A stretch of DNA of 48,257 nucleotides from a virus, in IMG/VR virus record IMGVR_UViG_3300037246_001803, positions 1-48,257 of that record; one strand, written 5' to 3'. Positions 24,986 through 33,275 of this stretch are shown in pieces. Positions within the stretch are counted from its first letter, which is position 1, and each line of letters begins with the position of its first letter. A program made the position numbers and the translations under genes. The notes below the pieces were generated by a model, which saw only the letters and a program-made list of their open reading frames with translations, had not been told where the DNA came from and ran no database searches.

Positions 24986-26091
24986 TAGTCTATCAGTGCC
25001 TCCATCAGCGCAGCCGCGTCCATATCGGACCCTGTTCGTTTCAGGTTCGACACGCGCGCGTTGTGCTGTTTCTGAGCGGCATTCCGGTCATCCCCACGTC
25101 GTGCGCTCGACTTGAGCGAACCGCGTGTGGATGGAAGTCGCTTCAGCTTCTCGATCTTCTTGGGGGCCTGCTTTTGTAGCTGGTGGAACTTTGCTGCCTG
25201 ATACGCCACCAGGAGGAACCGGTGGTCTACCAACCCATTGATCTCTTCCTGGTTGAACCCGGATTCGACCAAAAAATTCTGCACTTCTGTCATCGCACCG
25301 GCTGCTGTCTCTTGCTTCTTCCAGTCGGGCATCTTGCGATGAAGGACTTCCATCTCGCGCTGGCGCTGGCCAGCCGAGGCGGTCTGTACGCCGGTGTCTC
25401 GCTGGTTTTCCATGCGTTTGAGCGCATCCACCGCTGCGGCAATCTTGCCGTGCGCGTCCTGCTGCTTCTGCTTCATGATCAGGTACGCAGTGGGATCTTC
25501 CTGCTCTAACGCCTGCCAATTCACGTTGCCGAATTCGGCCTGGATGATGTCGATGGCGACCTTCGTATGCGCCGCCAGCTGCGTCGCCTGCTCAGACCCC
25601 TGGGCCTGCAGCTGCTGGTCCATCGCCACCAGGCGCTCTTCGGCAGCCTGGATCTGGTGCCAGCGGTCGGCCGCTTCGGGCGCAATGCGGAACGATTCCA
25701 GCGCAGAGGCCAGCGTGACGGTCCCGTTGGGGCCTTCGACTTCGAGGTGGTTGAGAAAGTCTTCCTCGGGCATCTCGAACTCGCGGGCCAGATCGGCCAG
25801 CGTGTTGATGCCACGGTCCTCGCCTTCGGGCTCTGCTTCTGGCGCTTCTGGATCAACTTCGTCAGCCGCTTCGGCCGCAATCGGCTCTTCGGGCTCTTCG
25901 CCAGCCTCGTCAGGCGCCGCAGCGAGCGGCTCCTCGGACTCTTCGGGCGGAATCTCTTTTTCAGACCGTGGGGTTTGGGTAGACGGGTCTACCGGAGCTT
26001 CTTGCGTGTCCACTTCCAGAAAGGACTGCAACCGTCCATGAATGTCTTCGGTCTCAATGCTGCCCGCTTGGGGCGGTGTCGGCGCTGCCAT
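24985..26091 (-). CDS. Scaffolding-like protein
   Basis: 368 aa. N-terminal 110 residues are very acidic and low-complexity (Glu/Pro/Ala runs), the centre has long helices (QAAEERLVAMDQQLQAQGSEQ; KQKQQDAHGKIAAAVDALKRM), and the C-terminus is basic (KKIEKLKRLPSTRGSLKSSARRGDD). This acidic-helical-basic design is typical of internal scaffolds, whose basic tail touches the capsid lattice. Overlaps the upstream small gene by 38 bases and the capsid gene by one. Confidence 0.75.
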   Translation of the reverse strand: MAAPTPPQAGSIETEDIHGRLQSFLEVDTQEAPVDPSTQTPRSEKEIPPEESEEPLAAAPDEAGEEPEEPIAAEAADEVDPEAPEAEPEGEDRGINTLADLAREFEMPEEDFLNHLEVEGPNGTVTLASALESFRIAPEAADRWHQIQAAEERLVAMDQQLQAQGSEQATQLAAHTKVAIDIIQAEFGNVNWQALEQEDPTAYLIMKQKQQDAHGKIAAAVDALKRMENQRDTGVQTASAGQRQREMEVLHRKMPDWKKQETAAGAMTEVQNFLVESGFNQEEINGLVDHRFLLVAYQAAKFHQLQKQAPKKIEKLKRLPSTRGSLKSSARRGDDRNAAQKQHNARVSNLKRTGSDMDAAALMEALID

Positions 26092-26380
26092 CCCAGCCTG
26101 CTATTCGTCGCTCCTGGGCTTCTATATCCTGCCGATCGGATTCACTTTTCGCCGCCATCTTCCCTGTCTCGATGATGTGTGTCAACTGCCTTCTGAATTC
26201 CTTGCACGCCGCCAGCATGCGATACGCCTCTTCGCGTACATCACCCTGTGACAAAGCTGAATTCATCCAAGCCGATGTGAACTTGTTCTCTATGGTGTCC
26301 AAGCATTCCTGAAGTAATTCATTATCCAGCAAATTTTTTGCTTGCCGACCCCGCACCATCTCCAGTTCGGAATCAACCAT
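26054..26380 (-). CDS. Small helical protein between portal and scaffold
   Basis: 108 aa from ATG 26380, overlapping the portal end by 8 bases. Predominantly helical and charged (LLDNELLQECLDTIENKF, YRMLAACKEFRRQLTHIIETGKMA). Similar small helical genes often lie between portal and scaffold in podoviruses with no assigned role; a head-assembly helper is inferred. Confidence 0.6.
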   Translation of the reverse strand: MVDSELEMVRGRQAKNLLDNELLQECLDTIENKFTSAWMNSALSQGDVREEAYRMLAACKEFRRQLTHIIETGKMAAKSESDRQDIEAQERRIAGWDGSADTAPSGQH

Positions 26381-28481
26381 CGTCGTTGTCGTCGTTGATG
26401 CGCGCGACAGCCGTGGTGGCATCGGCCTGAATCTTCGAGATCCGCTCTTGCATGGCTAGCCGCTCGCGTTCGAGTTCCGCCTTCTGTGCCAGTTCCTTCT
26501 GGCGGAAGTTGTCCATCACCTTGTCGTTCATCAGCTTGACCTTCAGCTCCTCGGCGCCCAGCAGAACTTCCTGCCTGTTGTCGCGCTCGCGTCGCTTCGA
26601 CTCTTCCTCGCGTTGGCGACTCTTCAGCTGCTCGGCCTGCAGGTCCGGGTCGGGCGGCGGCTCCGCGGGCTTGTCGTTCGGGTCAGTGAAGTACATCTCC
26701 GCGTTGCGCAGCCCCATCGCTTCCATCAGCTTCACAGCGGCGTTGTAGCTGTTCTGCTGGGTCACGGTATCCAGGCCGCGGGTGGCCATTTCGCCCTGCA
26801 ACTGCAGTACCTGCATCAAGAAGCCAATTCGCTCCTGCGACTGGCCGACGCCCAGACCCACCTGCACCTCGCAGTCCATCTCGGCATTCCAGGTCGACGG
26901 ATCGATCTCCACCCACTTGCCGCGCATGCGGATCACGCGCTGCTGGACCGGGTTCGCGATCATCAGCTTCAGCTGCTTGCGGAACAGATCGCGTACGCCC
27001 TCGGCGAAGATGCGCGCGATCAGCTCGATCCGCGCGTACGACGCGCTCATCATCTGGGACACGCCGGTTGCGGTGGTGTTGGCGAAGGACGACGCATCCA
27101 GGCCCTGGTTGTGCTGCCCAGCTCCGGTACGCATCGTTCGCACGCCTTCGAGGAATTCCATCATGTGGAACGAAACCTGGTTGAAGGGCTGGGTCGGCAG
27201 TGGGTTGACCATGCCGGGGGCCGTGACACGCACGATACCACCCGGTCGCGACGTCAACAGATCGTCAATCTCCACTGCGCCGTCAACGACCTCGAACCGG
27301 CCATTGTTCACCAGGTACATGTTGTCGAGCATTTGCCTAAGCAGAGTCGAGCGAATCACCTGAAGGTCAGAAACCTGGTCGGCAATCGACAGGCCGAAGA
27401 ACTTGTGCGGCATCGGGATCGGTGTGATCGACGTGAACGGCTGGTTGTTGATTTCGATGTCTTCGAGGATGGTGATCGACTGCTCGCCCACCACGGTGAT
27501 CTTGCGCAACTCGGCATAACCATCGCCATCTTCATCGAGTCGCACGTAGCACTCGGTGGTCCAGATTTCGCGCGATGCCGGGTCGGCACGCTCGGCGGTG
27601 GTGACGGGGAACGATTCGTCTTCGGTGAGCCGCTCGATGCGGCCTTCGGTGTACTCGGGCGTGTCGTCACTCGGTAGTGTCGTCACGATGTCGCGATCGA
27701 AGCCCAGTGCGATCAGGTCCGACACGGTCACCTTCTTGCGGTGCGCGGTGAACGCGGTGGCGTCGTTCAGCTCGATCGTGCGCCGTGCGATCAGGAACTC
27801 TTCCGGTGGCACGAGATCGATCTTGATCTGGCCCACAGGAACTCGCTGGCGGATGCGGATGTCGTAGGTGCCATCTTCTCGCTGGTCGAACGCAATCGGC
27901 TCCTTGGTGTTGTCCTGCAGCAGCAGCTGCACACCCGAGCCGGTCAGGCCCCGGTAGGTCTCCACCTTCGGCTCCAGGCGCTCTTCGTAGTACGTCTTCA
28001 CGATGCCGTTCTTCTCCAAGAGCGCATCCTTGAACCAGTCGTGCAGTACCTGGAAGCCACGGTTCTCGTTCATGAAGGTCTGGTTGATGTACTCCGTGGC
28101 CTGCTCACAGCCCTCTACATCATCGGGGCCGCGCGGCAGGAAGCGGGCGATGTACTGACCACCCGTGAACATCCGCATCAGTGATGGAAGAATCCACTCG
28201 ATCGTGTCGGCGACGTCGGTCAGGATCACTTTCGACCGGCCATCGACCTCGTTGCCGAATTCGCGGCCATAGTAGAAGCGCAGCGCGCGGATGCGCTCTT
28301 CGTTGACCTGGGACCCGAGGCCACCGAGTGCATCTTCGATCTCGTGTGACAGGATCGATTTGACCTGCATCTCATCGAGCGGCTCATCTTCCTTAACGAG
28401 TGCAACCGGATGGTTGCCACTGTAGTCGATGGGGCGCTCTTCAAACTCGCCGTCGCCGTACACGTAGTCGTCTTCAGCCAT
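26373..28481 (-). CDS. Portal protein
   Basis: 702 aa from ATG 28481 (MAEDDYVYG) behind GGAG; an earlier in-frame ATG is less likely. Typical podovirus portal features: RIRALRFYYGREFGNEVDGRSKV, DTIEWILPSLMRMFTGG near 90, the KNGIVKTYYEE segment, a crown-forming helical C-terminus (residues 610-700, long Glu/Arg/Gln helices). It forms the dodecameric ring through which the terminase packages DNA and to which the adaptor binds. Size, 702 aa, fits P22-like portals. Confidence 0.85.
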   Translation of the reverse strand: MAEDDYVYGDGEFEERPIDYSGNHPVALVKEDEPLDEMQVKSILSHEIEDALGGLGSQVNEERIRALRFYYGREFGNEVDGRSKVILTDVADTIEWILPSLMRMFTGGQYIARFLPRGPDDVEGCEQATEYINQTFMNENRGFQVLHDWFKDALLEKNGIVKTYYEERLEPKVETYRGLTGSGVQLLLQDNTKEPIAFDQREDGTYDIRIRQRVPVGQIKIDLVPPEEFLIARRTIELNDATAFTAHRKKVTVSDLIALGFDRDIVTTLPSDDTPEYTEGRIERLTEDESFPVTTAERADPASREIWTTECYVRLDEDGDGYAELRKITVVGEQSITILEDIEINNQPFTSITPIPMPHKFFGLSIADQVSDLQVIRSTLLRQMLDNMYLVNNGRFEVVDGAVEIDDLLTSRPGGIVRVTAPGMVNPLPTQPFNQVSFHMMEFLEGVRTMRTGAGQHNQGLDASSFANTTATGVSQMMSASYARIELIARIFAEGVRDLFRKQLKLMIANPVQQRVIRMRGKWVEIDPSTWNAEMDCEVQVGLGVGQSQERIGFLMQVLQLQGEMATRGLDTVTQQNSYNAAVKLMEAMGLRNAEMYFTDPNDKPAEPPPDPDLQAEQLKSRQREEESKRRERDNRQEVLLGAEELKVKLMNDKVMDNFRQKELAQKAELERERLAMQERISKIQADATTAVARINDDNDDG

Positions 28482-28695
28482 TACGTTTCTCCAAACCATC
28501 GGGGTCTACGCCCAGTTCCAGCTCGCGAAGCATCGCGGGGCGACGTGTGGGTGGCATCGTGTTGCCGCTCTTTCCGACCTTCTCGTTGTAGGCTCGCTCC
28601 AGCCTGATATAGCGTTCCGTCAACTCGGAAACATCTTTCTGTAGCTGCTTGATGTCGCGGTCATGATCTCGAACCGTCGCGGGGATACTTTTCAT
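28474..28695 (-). CDS. Small coiled-coil protein
   Basis: 73 aa overlapping both the terminase end (ATGA) and the portal start. Residues 5-40 form a heptad-like helix (VRDHDRDIKQLQKDVSELTERYIRL split over two turns); the remainder is polar. No known domain. Being wedged between terminase and portal, it might assist packaging or portal assembly. Confidence 0.65.
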   Translation of the reverse strand: MKSIPATVRDHDRDIKQLQKDVSELTERYIRLERAYNEKVGKSGNTMPPTRRPAMLRELELGVDPDGLEKRNG

Positions 28696-30023
28696 ACAAT
28701 GGCCATTGGCGGATAGTTGACTTTCCGGTCGTCACGAATCTGACGCATCCCGACTGCCAGCGTCCGAAGCGCATCGGCGGGGTGAGAGGCCCAGTTGTGC
28801 AGGGGTTTGTCGCGGAAGACGGACTCACCGTTCACGCCCGCTTCATCGCTGATTTTCTCTTTGGTGTACTGCCGCAGCCCTTCGATGCCATCCTTGCACT
28901 TCTCTTCATCGATCCAGCAAGTGGGCAGCATCAGCCGCACGGCATTGATCCCATCGGTGAGCGAGATGCGTTGCACGACGCGCATGCGTAAACCGAACAG
29001 TCGGGCCTGTTCCACACGGGTTTTGCCCGTGCCCAGCTCACGCATCATCGCGTCGTGCGGTACGAGGTGTTCGCTATACACATACGGCTTCTCATGAAGA
29101 ACCTTGGCGTAGTGTTCCAACCCCACCCCGCTGGACTGGTAGTAGTCGATCAGGTGATTCTCTCGTCCCACGCGCTGGTGGAACCAGATGCTGGTGGCAT
29201 CGGCCATGCCCAGGTCCCAACTCGTCGTGACGGGAAGGCCCGGTTCATGGGGAACGGACGTGATGCGGTGCGTCTCGCGCTCCCCTTCCATCATCGCCTG
29301 TAGCTGATCGCCCCAGTACGAGCCGACCAGCGGCGCATCGAACGAGCAATAGAATTCCTGCTGCACCATTTCTTCGGGCATTCCCTCGGCTCGCTCGTCC
29401 TCGATCACTTCTAACGGCGGTACACCCGTTCGGTCGGATGTCAGTACCTCGGCAAACCAATTTTTCGATTTCTCGGCCATTCGCAGCGTTCTATAGCCGT
29501 GATTCCGTCCGCGCGGGGTGTAAATGAACACCGCCCAGCCACCGTTCTCGGCGAGAATCGGGCGCAGCAGCTCCCACACAGTGGGGCTCATCAGCGACCA
29601 TTCGGAAAAGATTACACCGATGGGGTTCGCACCAACGAGACGATCAGGTTCGTCAGCCCCGACCACCTGGTAGGACGAGCCGTTGGCGAACCAGAGTCCC
29701 ATGGTGTCTTGTCGCTTGCGAACAATGGGGCTTCCTTCTTCCCCGATGTGGTCATGTCCAGGGAAGTGATCCAAGAAGGCCCGACCGTCACGAGTGCGCC
29801 CTTCCCAGACCACCTTTCGACCCTGATTGTAGGTCGGTAGTACGTGCCAGTAGAGGCCAACCCTTTGAAAGACTTGGCACGCACACCAGTTGATGGCGAA
29901 CAAATCCTTCCCGGCGCGCCGATGCCACACGAGGGCGCTCCGTTTCTTACCCGCTTCCAACGCTTTCCAGGCTGCGGCCTGGTATTCACGCGGTCGCCAT
30001 TTGAAGGGGAGGTCAATTTCCAC
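28692..30023 (-). CDS. Terminase large subunit
   Basis: 443 aa with a GTG start at 30023 immediately after the upstream TGA. ATPase: Walker A WHRRAGKD at 33-40, Walker B GVIFSE at 136-141 with Ser in place of the usual Asp before Glu141, coupling motif around Thr169 (FIYTPRGRNH). RNase-H-like nuclease: Asp270 (SWDLG), Asp323 (PHDA) and Asp416 (HPADALR). It cuts and pumps the genome into the prohead through the portal encoded just downstream. Confidence 0.9.
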   Translation of the reverse strand: MEIDLPFKWRPREYQAAAWKALEAGKKRSALVWHRRAGKDLFAINWCACQVFQRVGLYWHVLPTYNQGRKVVWEGRTRDGRAFLDHFPGHDHIGEEGSPIVRKRQDTMGLWFANGSSYQVVGADEPDRLVGANPIGVIFSEWSLMSPTVWELLRPILAENGGWAVFIYTPRGRNHGYRTLRMAEKSKNWFAEVLTSDRTGVPPLEVIEDERAEGMPEEMVQQEFYCSFDAPLVGSYWGDQLQAMMEGERETHRITSVPHEPGLPVTTSWDLGMADATSIWFHQRVGRENHLIDYYQSSGVGLEHYAKVLHEKPYVYSEHLVPHDAMMRELGTGKTRVEQARLFGLRMRVVQRISLTDGINAVRLMLPTCWIDEEKCKDGIEGLRQYTKEKISDEAGVNGESVFRDKPLHNWASHPADALRTLAVGMRQIRDDRKVNYPPMAIV

Positions 30024-30164
30024 TCACATCTCGTTGTATGGACTCTTCTTGGGTTTCTTCTCCGCTTCCCGCATATTCGGCCGCGGCCTTTGCTTCAGAA
30101 CGCGGGGCGGGGGTAGCAGGTTCGGCGACGGTGCGGGTGCCTTCTTCTCTTCGTCTTTCGGCAT
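30024..30164 (-). CDS. 46-aa Pro/Lys-rich microprotein
   Basis: Read from ATG 30164, 1 base after the previous stop, with GGAG 8 bases upstream; it ends exactly where the terminase GTG begins. The chain is Lys/Glu/Pro/Arg-rich (KDEEKKAPAPSPNLLPPP, EAEKKPKKSPYNEM) and certainly unstructured alone. Its tight coupling suggests that it sets terminase translation or is a small terminase accessory. No family. Confidence 0.6.
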   Translation of the reverse strand: MPKDEEKKAPAPSPNLLPPPRVLKQRPRPNMREAEKKPKKSPYNEM

Positions 30165-30165
30165 G

Positions 30166-30456
30166 TCACACTCCGTTGGGAATTTTGGTGGACGGCATCG
30201 AGCCCTCGTGCTTGGCGATGAACTGACTCGCTGCATACACCAGGTTGGATGGGCTCTGCGGTCGCACGCGACGCATCTTTGATAGCGCCTCTGTGAAGAT
30301 GCCATAACAGGCGGTAGCAACGGGTAGGTCCCATTGCTGGGCCAACAGCACGACATCGTCGTATTCCGGGTCGGTCATCATCACACGTACCTGTCGGCGG
30401 CGTGCGATCTCGCTGATGGGTTTTCCACTTCCGTGGCGGGGGCCACCTTTACTCAT
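30166..30456 (-). CDS. Ribbon-helix-helix-like small protein
   Basis: 96 aa, ATG 30456 with an 8-base overlap. A basic lead (GSGKPISEIARRRQ) is followed by VRVMMTDPEYDDVVLLAQQW and a second helix, the strand-helix-helix order of CopG/Arc-type DNA-binding proteins. It may regulate or, given the position before the large terminase, help recognise packaging DNA. Assignment is tentative. Confidence 0.5.
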   Translation of the reverse strand: MSKGGPRHGSGKPISEIARRRQVRVMMTDPEYDDVVLLAQQWDLPVATACYGIFTEALSKMRRVRPQSPSNLVYAASQFIAKHEGSMPSTKIPNGV

Positions 30457-30805
30457 GGGGGATTTCCTTTATGGCATCGACATTGGCAGCGATTTCCTTC
30501 GCAGCCGTGATGTCGATGTCGATGGTGTCCTGACCGCCGTCGTAGAGACGATTGATTACGATGGTCAGGTTGTTGGCAGTCTTCTGCCCACCGGTGTCTT
30601 CGCGCGCGTCGGGTCGCCCCCATGCCTGGCTGAGCAGGTCCATTGACGCCTGTCGGCGCACGTTCGGTGGAACTTTCTTACCGTTCATCAGCGTGGCCAG
30701 TGTGCTGATGGCCTTCGACGTATGCTTACGCGCAGCCTCGCGGACCTGGCTATTCAGGCCCGATTCAAAGGCGTTGACCAGCGATACGTCGTCGATGTCT
30801 TTCAT
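30449..30805 (-). CDS. Possible small terminase / DNA-binding protein
   Basis: 118 aa starting directly after the holin stop. Residues 18-65 (VREAARKHTSKAISTLATLM, then NVRRQASMDLLSQAWGRPD) resemble a helical module that I know from many phage proteins encoded just ahead of large terminases. That makes it the best small-terminase candidate of the region, although the protein is short and the oligomerisation part cannot be recognised. Confidence 0.5.
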   Translation of the reverse strand: MKDIDDVSLVNAFESGLNSQVREAARKHTSKAISTLATLMNGKKVPPNVRRQASMDLLSQAWGRPDAREDTGGQKTANNLTIVINRLYDGGQDTIDIDITAAKEIAANVDAIKEIPHE

Positions 30806-30994
30806 CTACTCGGTGACAGCCTTGGCTTTGTTCGGCATCGCGTAGACGAACACGAGGGCCATCACGCTCGTCAGGGCCGTTGACAGGCCCGATGACGTGA
30901 TCTCCGTCAGCCCGATTTGGTGGGCGAGCGGAAGCAGCCACGGTACGGCGAAGGCTACGAGTGCTTTGGCGACGTTTTGCAGTATTGCGATCAT
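30806..30994 (-). CDS. Holin
   Basis: 62 aa with two hydrophobic helices (residues 8-25 VAKALVAFAVPWLLPLAH; 37-54 LSTALTSVMALVFVYAMP) and a charged C-terminus (NKAKAVTE), as in class II holins. It overlaps the endolysin by 4 bases (ATGA). Accumulation in the inner membrane would open it for the endolysin or depolarise it. Confidence 0.7.
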   Translation of the reverse strand: MIAILQNVAKALVAFAVPWLLPLAHQIGLTEITSSGLSTALTSVMALVFVYAMPNKAKAVTE

Positions 30995-31404
30995 GTTCTT
31001 TCCCCCAGTTCAAAGTGTCCAATGTCCATGAAAGTCTGGTCGTACTGGTCCCAGTCCTGGTCCCAATCGCCACCCCACCGCACGCTTTCATCGTGATCGT
31101 ATGCGAAGGCCATGATCACACCCGCTAGCAGGATGAACTCTTTTTTGTGTTCCCAGCGGATATGTGGCTTCGTTTTGTGGTAAGGGGCGAGATCGACTGC
31201 AAGGGACGGGTCTTGGTTGTGCTTCGAGTTTGGCCACTGCTTGGTGGATGCACCCGACTCGAAGGCTTCGGTTTGCTTTTGGATGTCGCGATGGCCGCAG
31301 ATGACTTTGAAGTCGAGTAGCTCGATGGCGTCGCTGAGTATTGGCCACCAGCGCGCGTCGAGCGTGCCGATCTTGTCCTGCGAGCTTTGGCCAAATTTCG
31401 GCAT
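30991..31404 (-). CDS. Endolysin, M15-family L-Ala-D-Glu/D-Ala peptidase
   Basis: 137 aa. The zinc-site motifs of peptidase family M15 are clear: SKHNQDPSLAVD (His62, Asp71) and DIGHFEL (Glu132 catalytic region, His130). The preceding CGHRD, QTEAFESGASTK is also typical of phage T5-type and A500-type peptidases. It would cut the peptide cross-bridge of peptidoglycan. No signal peptide, so release depends on the holin encoded next. Confidence 0.85.
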   Translation of the reverse strand: MPKFGQSSQDKIGTLDARWWPILSDAIELLDFKVICGHRDIQKQTEAFESGASTKQWPNSKHNQDPSLAVDLAPYHKTKPHIRWEHKKEFILLAGVIMAFAYDHDESVRWGGDWDQDWDQYDQTFMDIGHFELGERT

Positions 31405-32354
31405 CAGCGTTCGTACGTGTCCATCTTTTGCATCACCTTCTTCACGTACTCCCGTGTCGACTTCGGCCGTTGGGAAAAGCCGTTCTTCTTCATGTTGCCC
31501 ATGCCCCAGTTGTATTCGGTAAGGGCCATCTCTATATCGCCGTTGTTCCGTTTGAGCAGTTTGGCGATGTAGCGCGCGCCACCGAGCAGGCTTTGGGAAG
31601 GATCTTCGGGGTCTGTGACCCCCAGCTCTTTGGCCGTTTCAGGCATCAGCTGCATCAGGCCAATCTCTCCACTGGTCCCTTTGGCCTTGGGGTCCCAGGA
31701 AGACTCCACTGCTGCGACAGCAGCAAGCAAATGTGGATCGATTTTGTGTGCTTCCGCGGCACCCTTGATGTGGGCTTCGTTGTAGCGGCGTGTGCGCGTC
31801 GCTTGGGTCTTGGGCGGTTTCGATCGCGGTACGGCCTTGACCACGGTCGCTTCTTCTGTCGGACGCTGTATTCCTTCCCGGACCAGTGCGTTCACCGCTC
31901 CCGACTCGCGGCCTAACGACTCGCCAAAGTCCCTCATTGTGGAACCGATCCTGCTGGACGCCAGGTATTCGGAGAGTGACGGTTTATCCCGGTTGGCGTA
32001 GGCGTCGGCCTTCTCGAAGAAGTCGCCAAAAGACGTTTGCGGGTCCGGGGTGACCTGCTTCATCTCGTCGATGATGGCTCTGGCCATGCCGTGGTTGCCG
32101 ACTTTCAGCAGCATGCGTCGGGCGGCGCCACGCAATCCTTCCCCTCTCGGGGCTTCTGGAAATTCGTCTTCGACGAAGTCAGGTTTGGGTCCTGCGGCTC
32201 CCCAGCTCCGCTCCATGGCATCGGGGGCAGCGTCGTGGTCGTCTGCTGCCGGGTCGTGGACGGGTTCGGGTTCAGTCGCTGGTTCTGAGAGACGGAAGTT
32301 TGGGTCACGTCCTTCGGGTGTGTAGATGTCTTCGTGGGCGTACGGCTTAGCCAT
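31404..32354 (-). CDS. SLT-type lytic transglycosylase
   Basis: 316 aa from ATG 32354 (MAKPYAHEDI) behind GCGAGG, overlapping the sulfotransferase stop by 8 bases; a longer upstream frame is spurious. Residues 1-185 are acidic and disordered then helical; residues 200-312 are a transglycosylase domain: catalytic Glu217 in AVESSWDPKAKG, GLMQLMPETA at 232-241 and YNWG at 281-284. No signal peptide. It could be virion-borne (opening the wall at entry) or a second lysis enzyme; location near the endolysin leaves both possible. Confidence 0.85.
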   Translation of the reverse strand: MAKPYAHEDIYTPEGRDPNFRLSEPATEPEPVHDPAADDHDAAPDAMERSWGAAGPKPDFVEDEFPEAPRGEGLRGAARRMLLKVGNHGMARAIIDEMKQVTPDPQTSFGDFFEKADAYANRDKPSLSEYLASSRIGSTMRDFGESLGRESGAVNALVREGIQRPTEEATVVKAVPRSKPPKTQATRTRRYNEAHIKGAAEAHKIDPHLLAAVAAVESSWDPKAKGTSGEIGLMQLMPETAKELGVTDPEDPSQSLLGGARYIAKLLKRNNGDIEMALTEYNWGMGNMKKNGFSQRPKSTREYVKKVMQKMDTYER

Positions 32355-32877
32355 ATTTGAACCTCGCGGCCTGTTTGCGGAGGGCCTCTTCGGCGTCCCC
32401 CACATCAGACCATTCGAGTTTGATCCGCTTGTCGGCATTTTCGCCTTCGTGGACCACATCACCGAGTCCCTGGATGTCTTCGAGGCGGATGCGCGAGTCG
32501 GCCATCGTTTCGCACCCTTGGGTCCAGTGAATCCAGAATTCGGCAATCGACTCCATATCGGTGAAGTCGAGAATCTTCACGCCGGTGTGGAGTTCCTGCA
32601 TCGACCAAAACGCTGGAAACGAGCCGCCCTCGCGCGAGATCGAGTCGATCACCTTGAGCGGGTGGCGCACGAGGTGGATGATCTGGTCAAAACTGTACTG
32701 GGTCCGACCCGGCTCTTTGAACGACGGGTCGCCGGGGATCAGCCAGGCAGCGTTGACGGTGCCGTCTTCACCCATGCGTTCGTGGTGGACGCGCATGCCG
32801 AACCGCTGCAGCAGCTTGGCGAAGAACTGCGTCCCGGATCGTGGAGATCCGACCACGAGCAGGCGCTTGGCATCCAT
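32347..32877 (-). CDS. Sulfotransferase-family protein
   Basis: 176 aa. The 5'-phosphosulfate-binding loop VVGSPRSGTQFFAKLL at 8-23 and the 3'-phosphate segment IHLVRHPLKVIDS at 67-79 (Arg71, Ser79) are diagnostic of PAPS-dependent sulfotransferases. Between them lies HHERMGEDG, whose His/Glu could take the acidic/basic role. At 176 aa it is shorter than typical enzymes (250-300), so acceptor-binding parts are reduced. It overlaps both neighbours. A phage enzyme of this type might sulfate host surface polysaccharide or a small metabolite; substrate unknown. Confidence 0.75.
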   Translation of the reverse strand: MDAKRLLVVGSPRSGTQFFAKLLQRFGMRVHHERMGEDGTVNAAWLIPGDPSFKEPGRTQYSFDQIIHLVRHPLKVIDSISREGGSFPAFWSMQELHTGVKILDFTDMESIAEFWIHWTQGCETMADSRIRLEDIQGLGDVVHEGENADKRIKLEWSDVGDAEEALRKQAARFKYG

Positions 32878-33122
32878 CAGCGCGTTTTGGAGGTGTGCTC
32901 CCGCTCCATCGGGCTCATCATGAGCCTGGTGGGGCCGGGGTGGTCGAACTCCTTGTTGCCAACTTCCTTCGTGCTGTCGGAAATCTTGGTGACGTCGATG
33001 AACGGCAGGTCCTGGCCATCTTCACGGGTGCCAGGTTCCAGCACGAAGTTCGGCTTGATGCCCTCTGGGGCCGTGCCGAGACCCGCGCATTGACGTGATT
33101 TGGTGTTGAGATTGTGTTCCAT
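32877..33122 (-). CDS. First gene of the late leftward unit, unknown
   Basis: 81 aa from ATG 33122, preceded by GGGGGA; ATG 33125 is equally possible. Polar, with DLPFIDVTKISDSTKEVG and a Met/Arg-rich tail; no motif. It ends in TGATG overlap with the sulfotransferase gene. Its leader contains the large inverted repeat 33140-33200. Confidence 0.6.
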   Translation of the reverse strand: MEHNLNTKSRQCAGLGTAPEGIKPNFVLEPGTREDGQDLPFIDVTKISDSTKEVGNKEFDHPGPTRLMMSPMEREHTSKTR

Positions 33123-33139
33123 CATTTCCCCCTGGGCGC

Positions 33140-33200
33140 CAGTCGGGCGGTCGGACAGTAGTGGGGAGCATTCCACCCAGCCCGACCGCCACTCCGACTG
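33140..33200. promoter_or_regulatory. Long inverted repeat in the leader of the late operon
   Basis: Left arm 33140-33154 (CAGTCGGGCGGTCGG) pairs with 33182-33190 and 33194-33200 (CCGACCGCC, ACT bulge, CCGACTG). The loop itself holds a GTGG/CCAC hairpin. The structure begins 18 bases before the first gene of the 31-kb leftward unit and 76 bases before the rightward gene at 33276. It could be an operator for divergent transcription or an RNA element for antitermination. Confidence 0.55.
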
Positions 33201-33243
33201 ACATGACGCCGCGGAACCTACCTGATCGGGCGATAGGGGGCCA

Positions 33244-33256
33244 AATTCGCTATACC
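33244..33256 (+). promoter_or_regulatory. Candidate -10 promoter motif, shared
   Basis: AATTCGCTATACC precedes the AGGAGG site of the gene at 33276. A near-copy, AATCCGCTATATC, lies upstream of the minus gene at 35347 (11 of 13 identical). The TATAYC core fits a sigma70 -10 box; no convincing -35 is seen. The shared flank suggests common regulation. Confidence 0.4.
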
Positions 33257-33275
33257 GGTAACAGGAGGAAACAGG

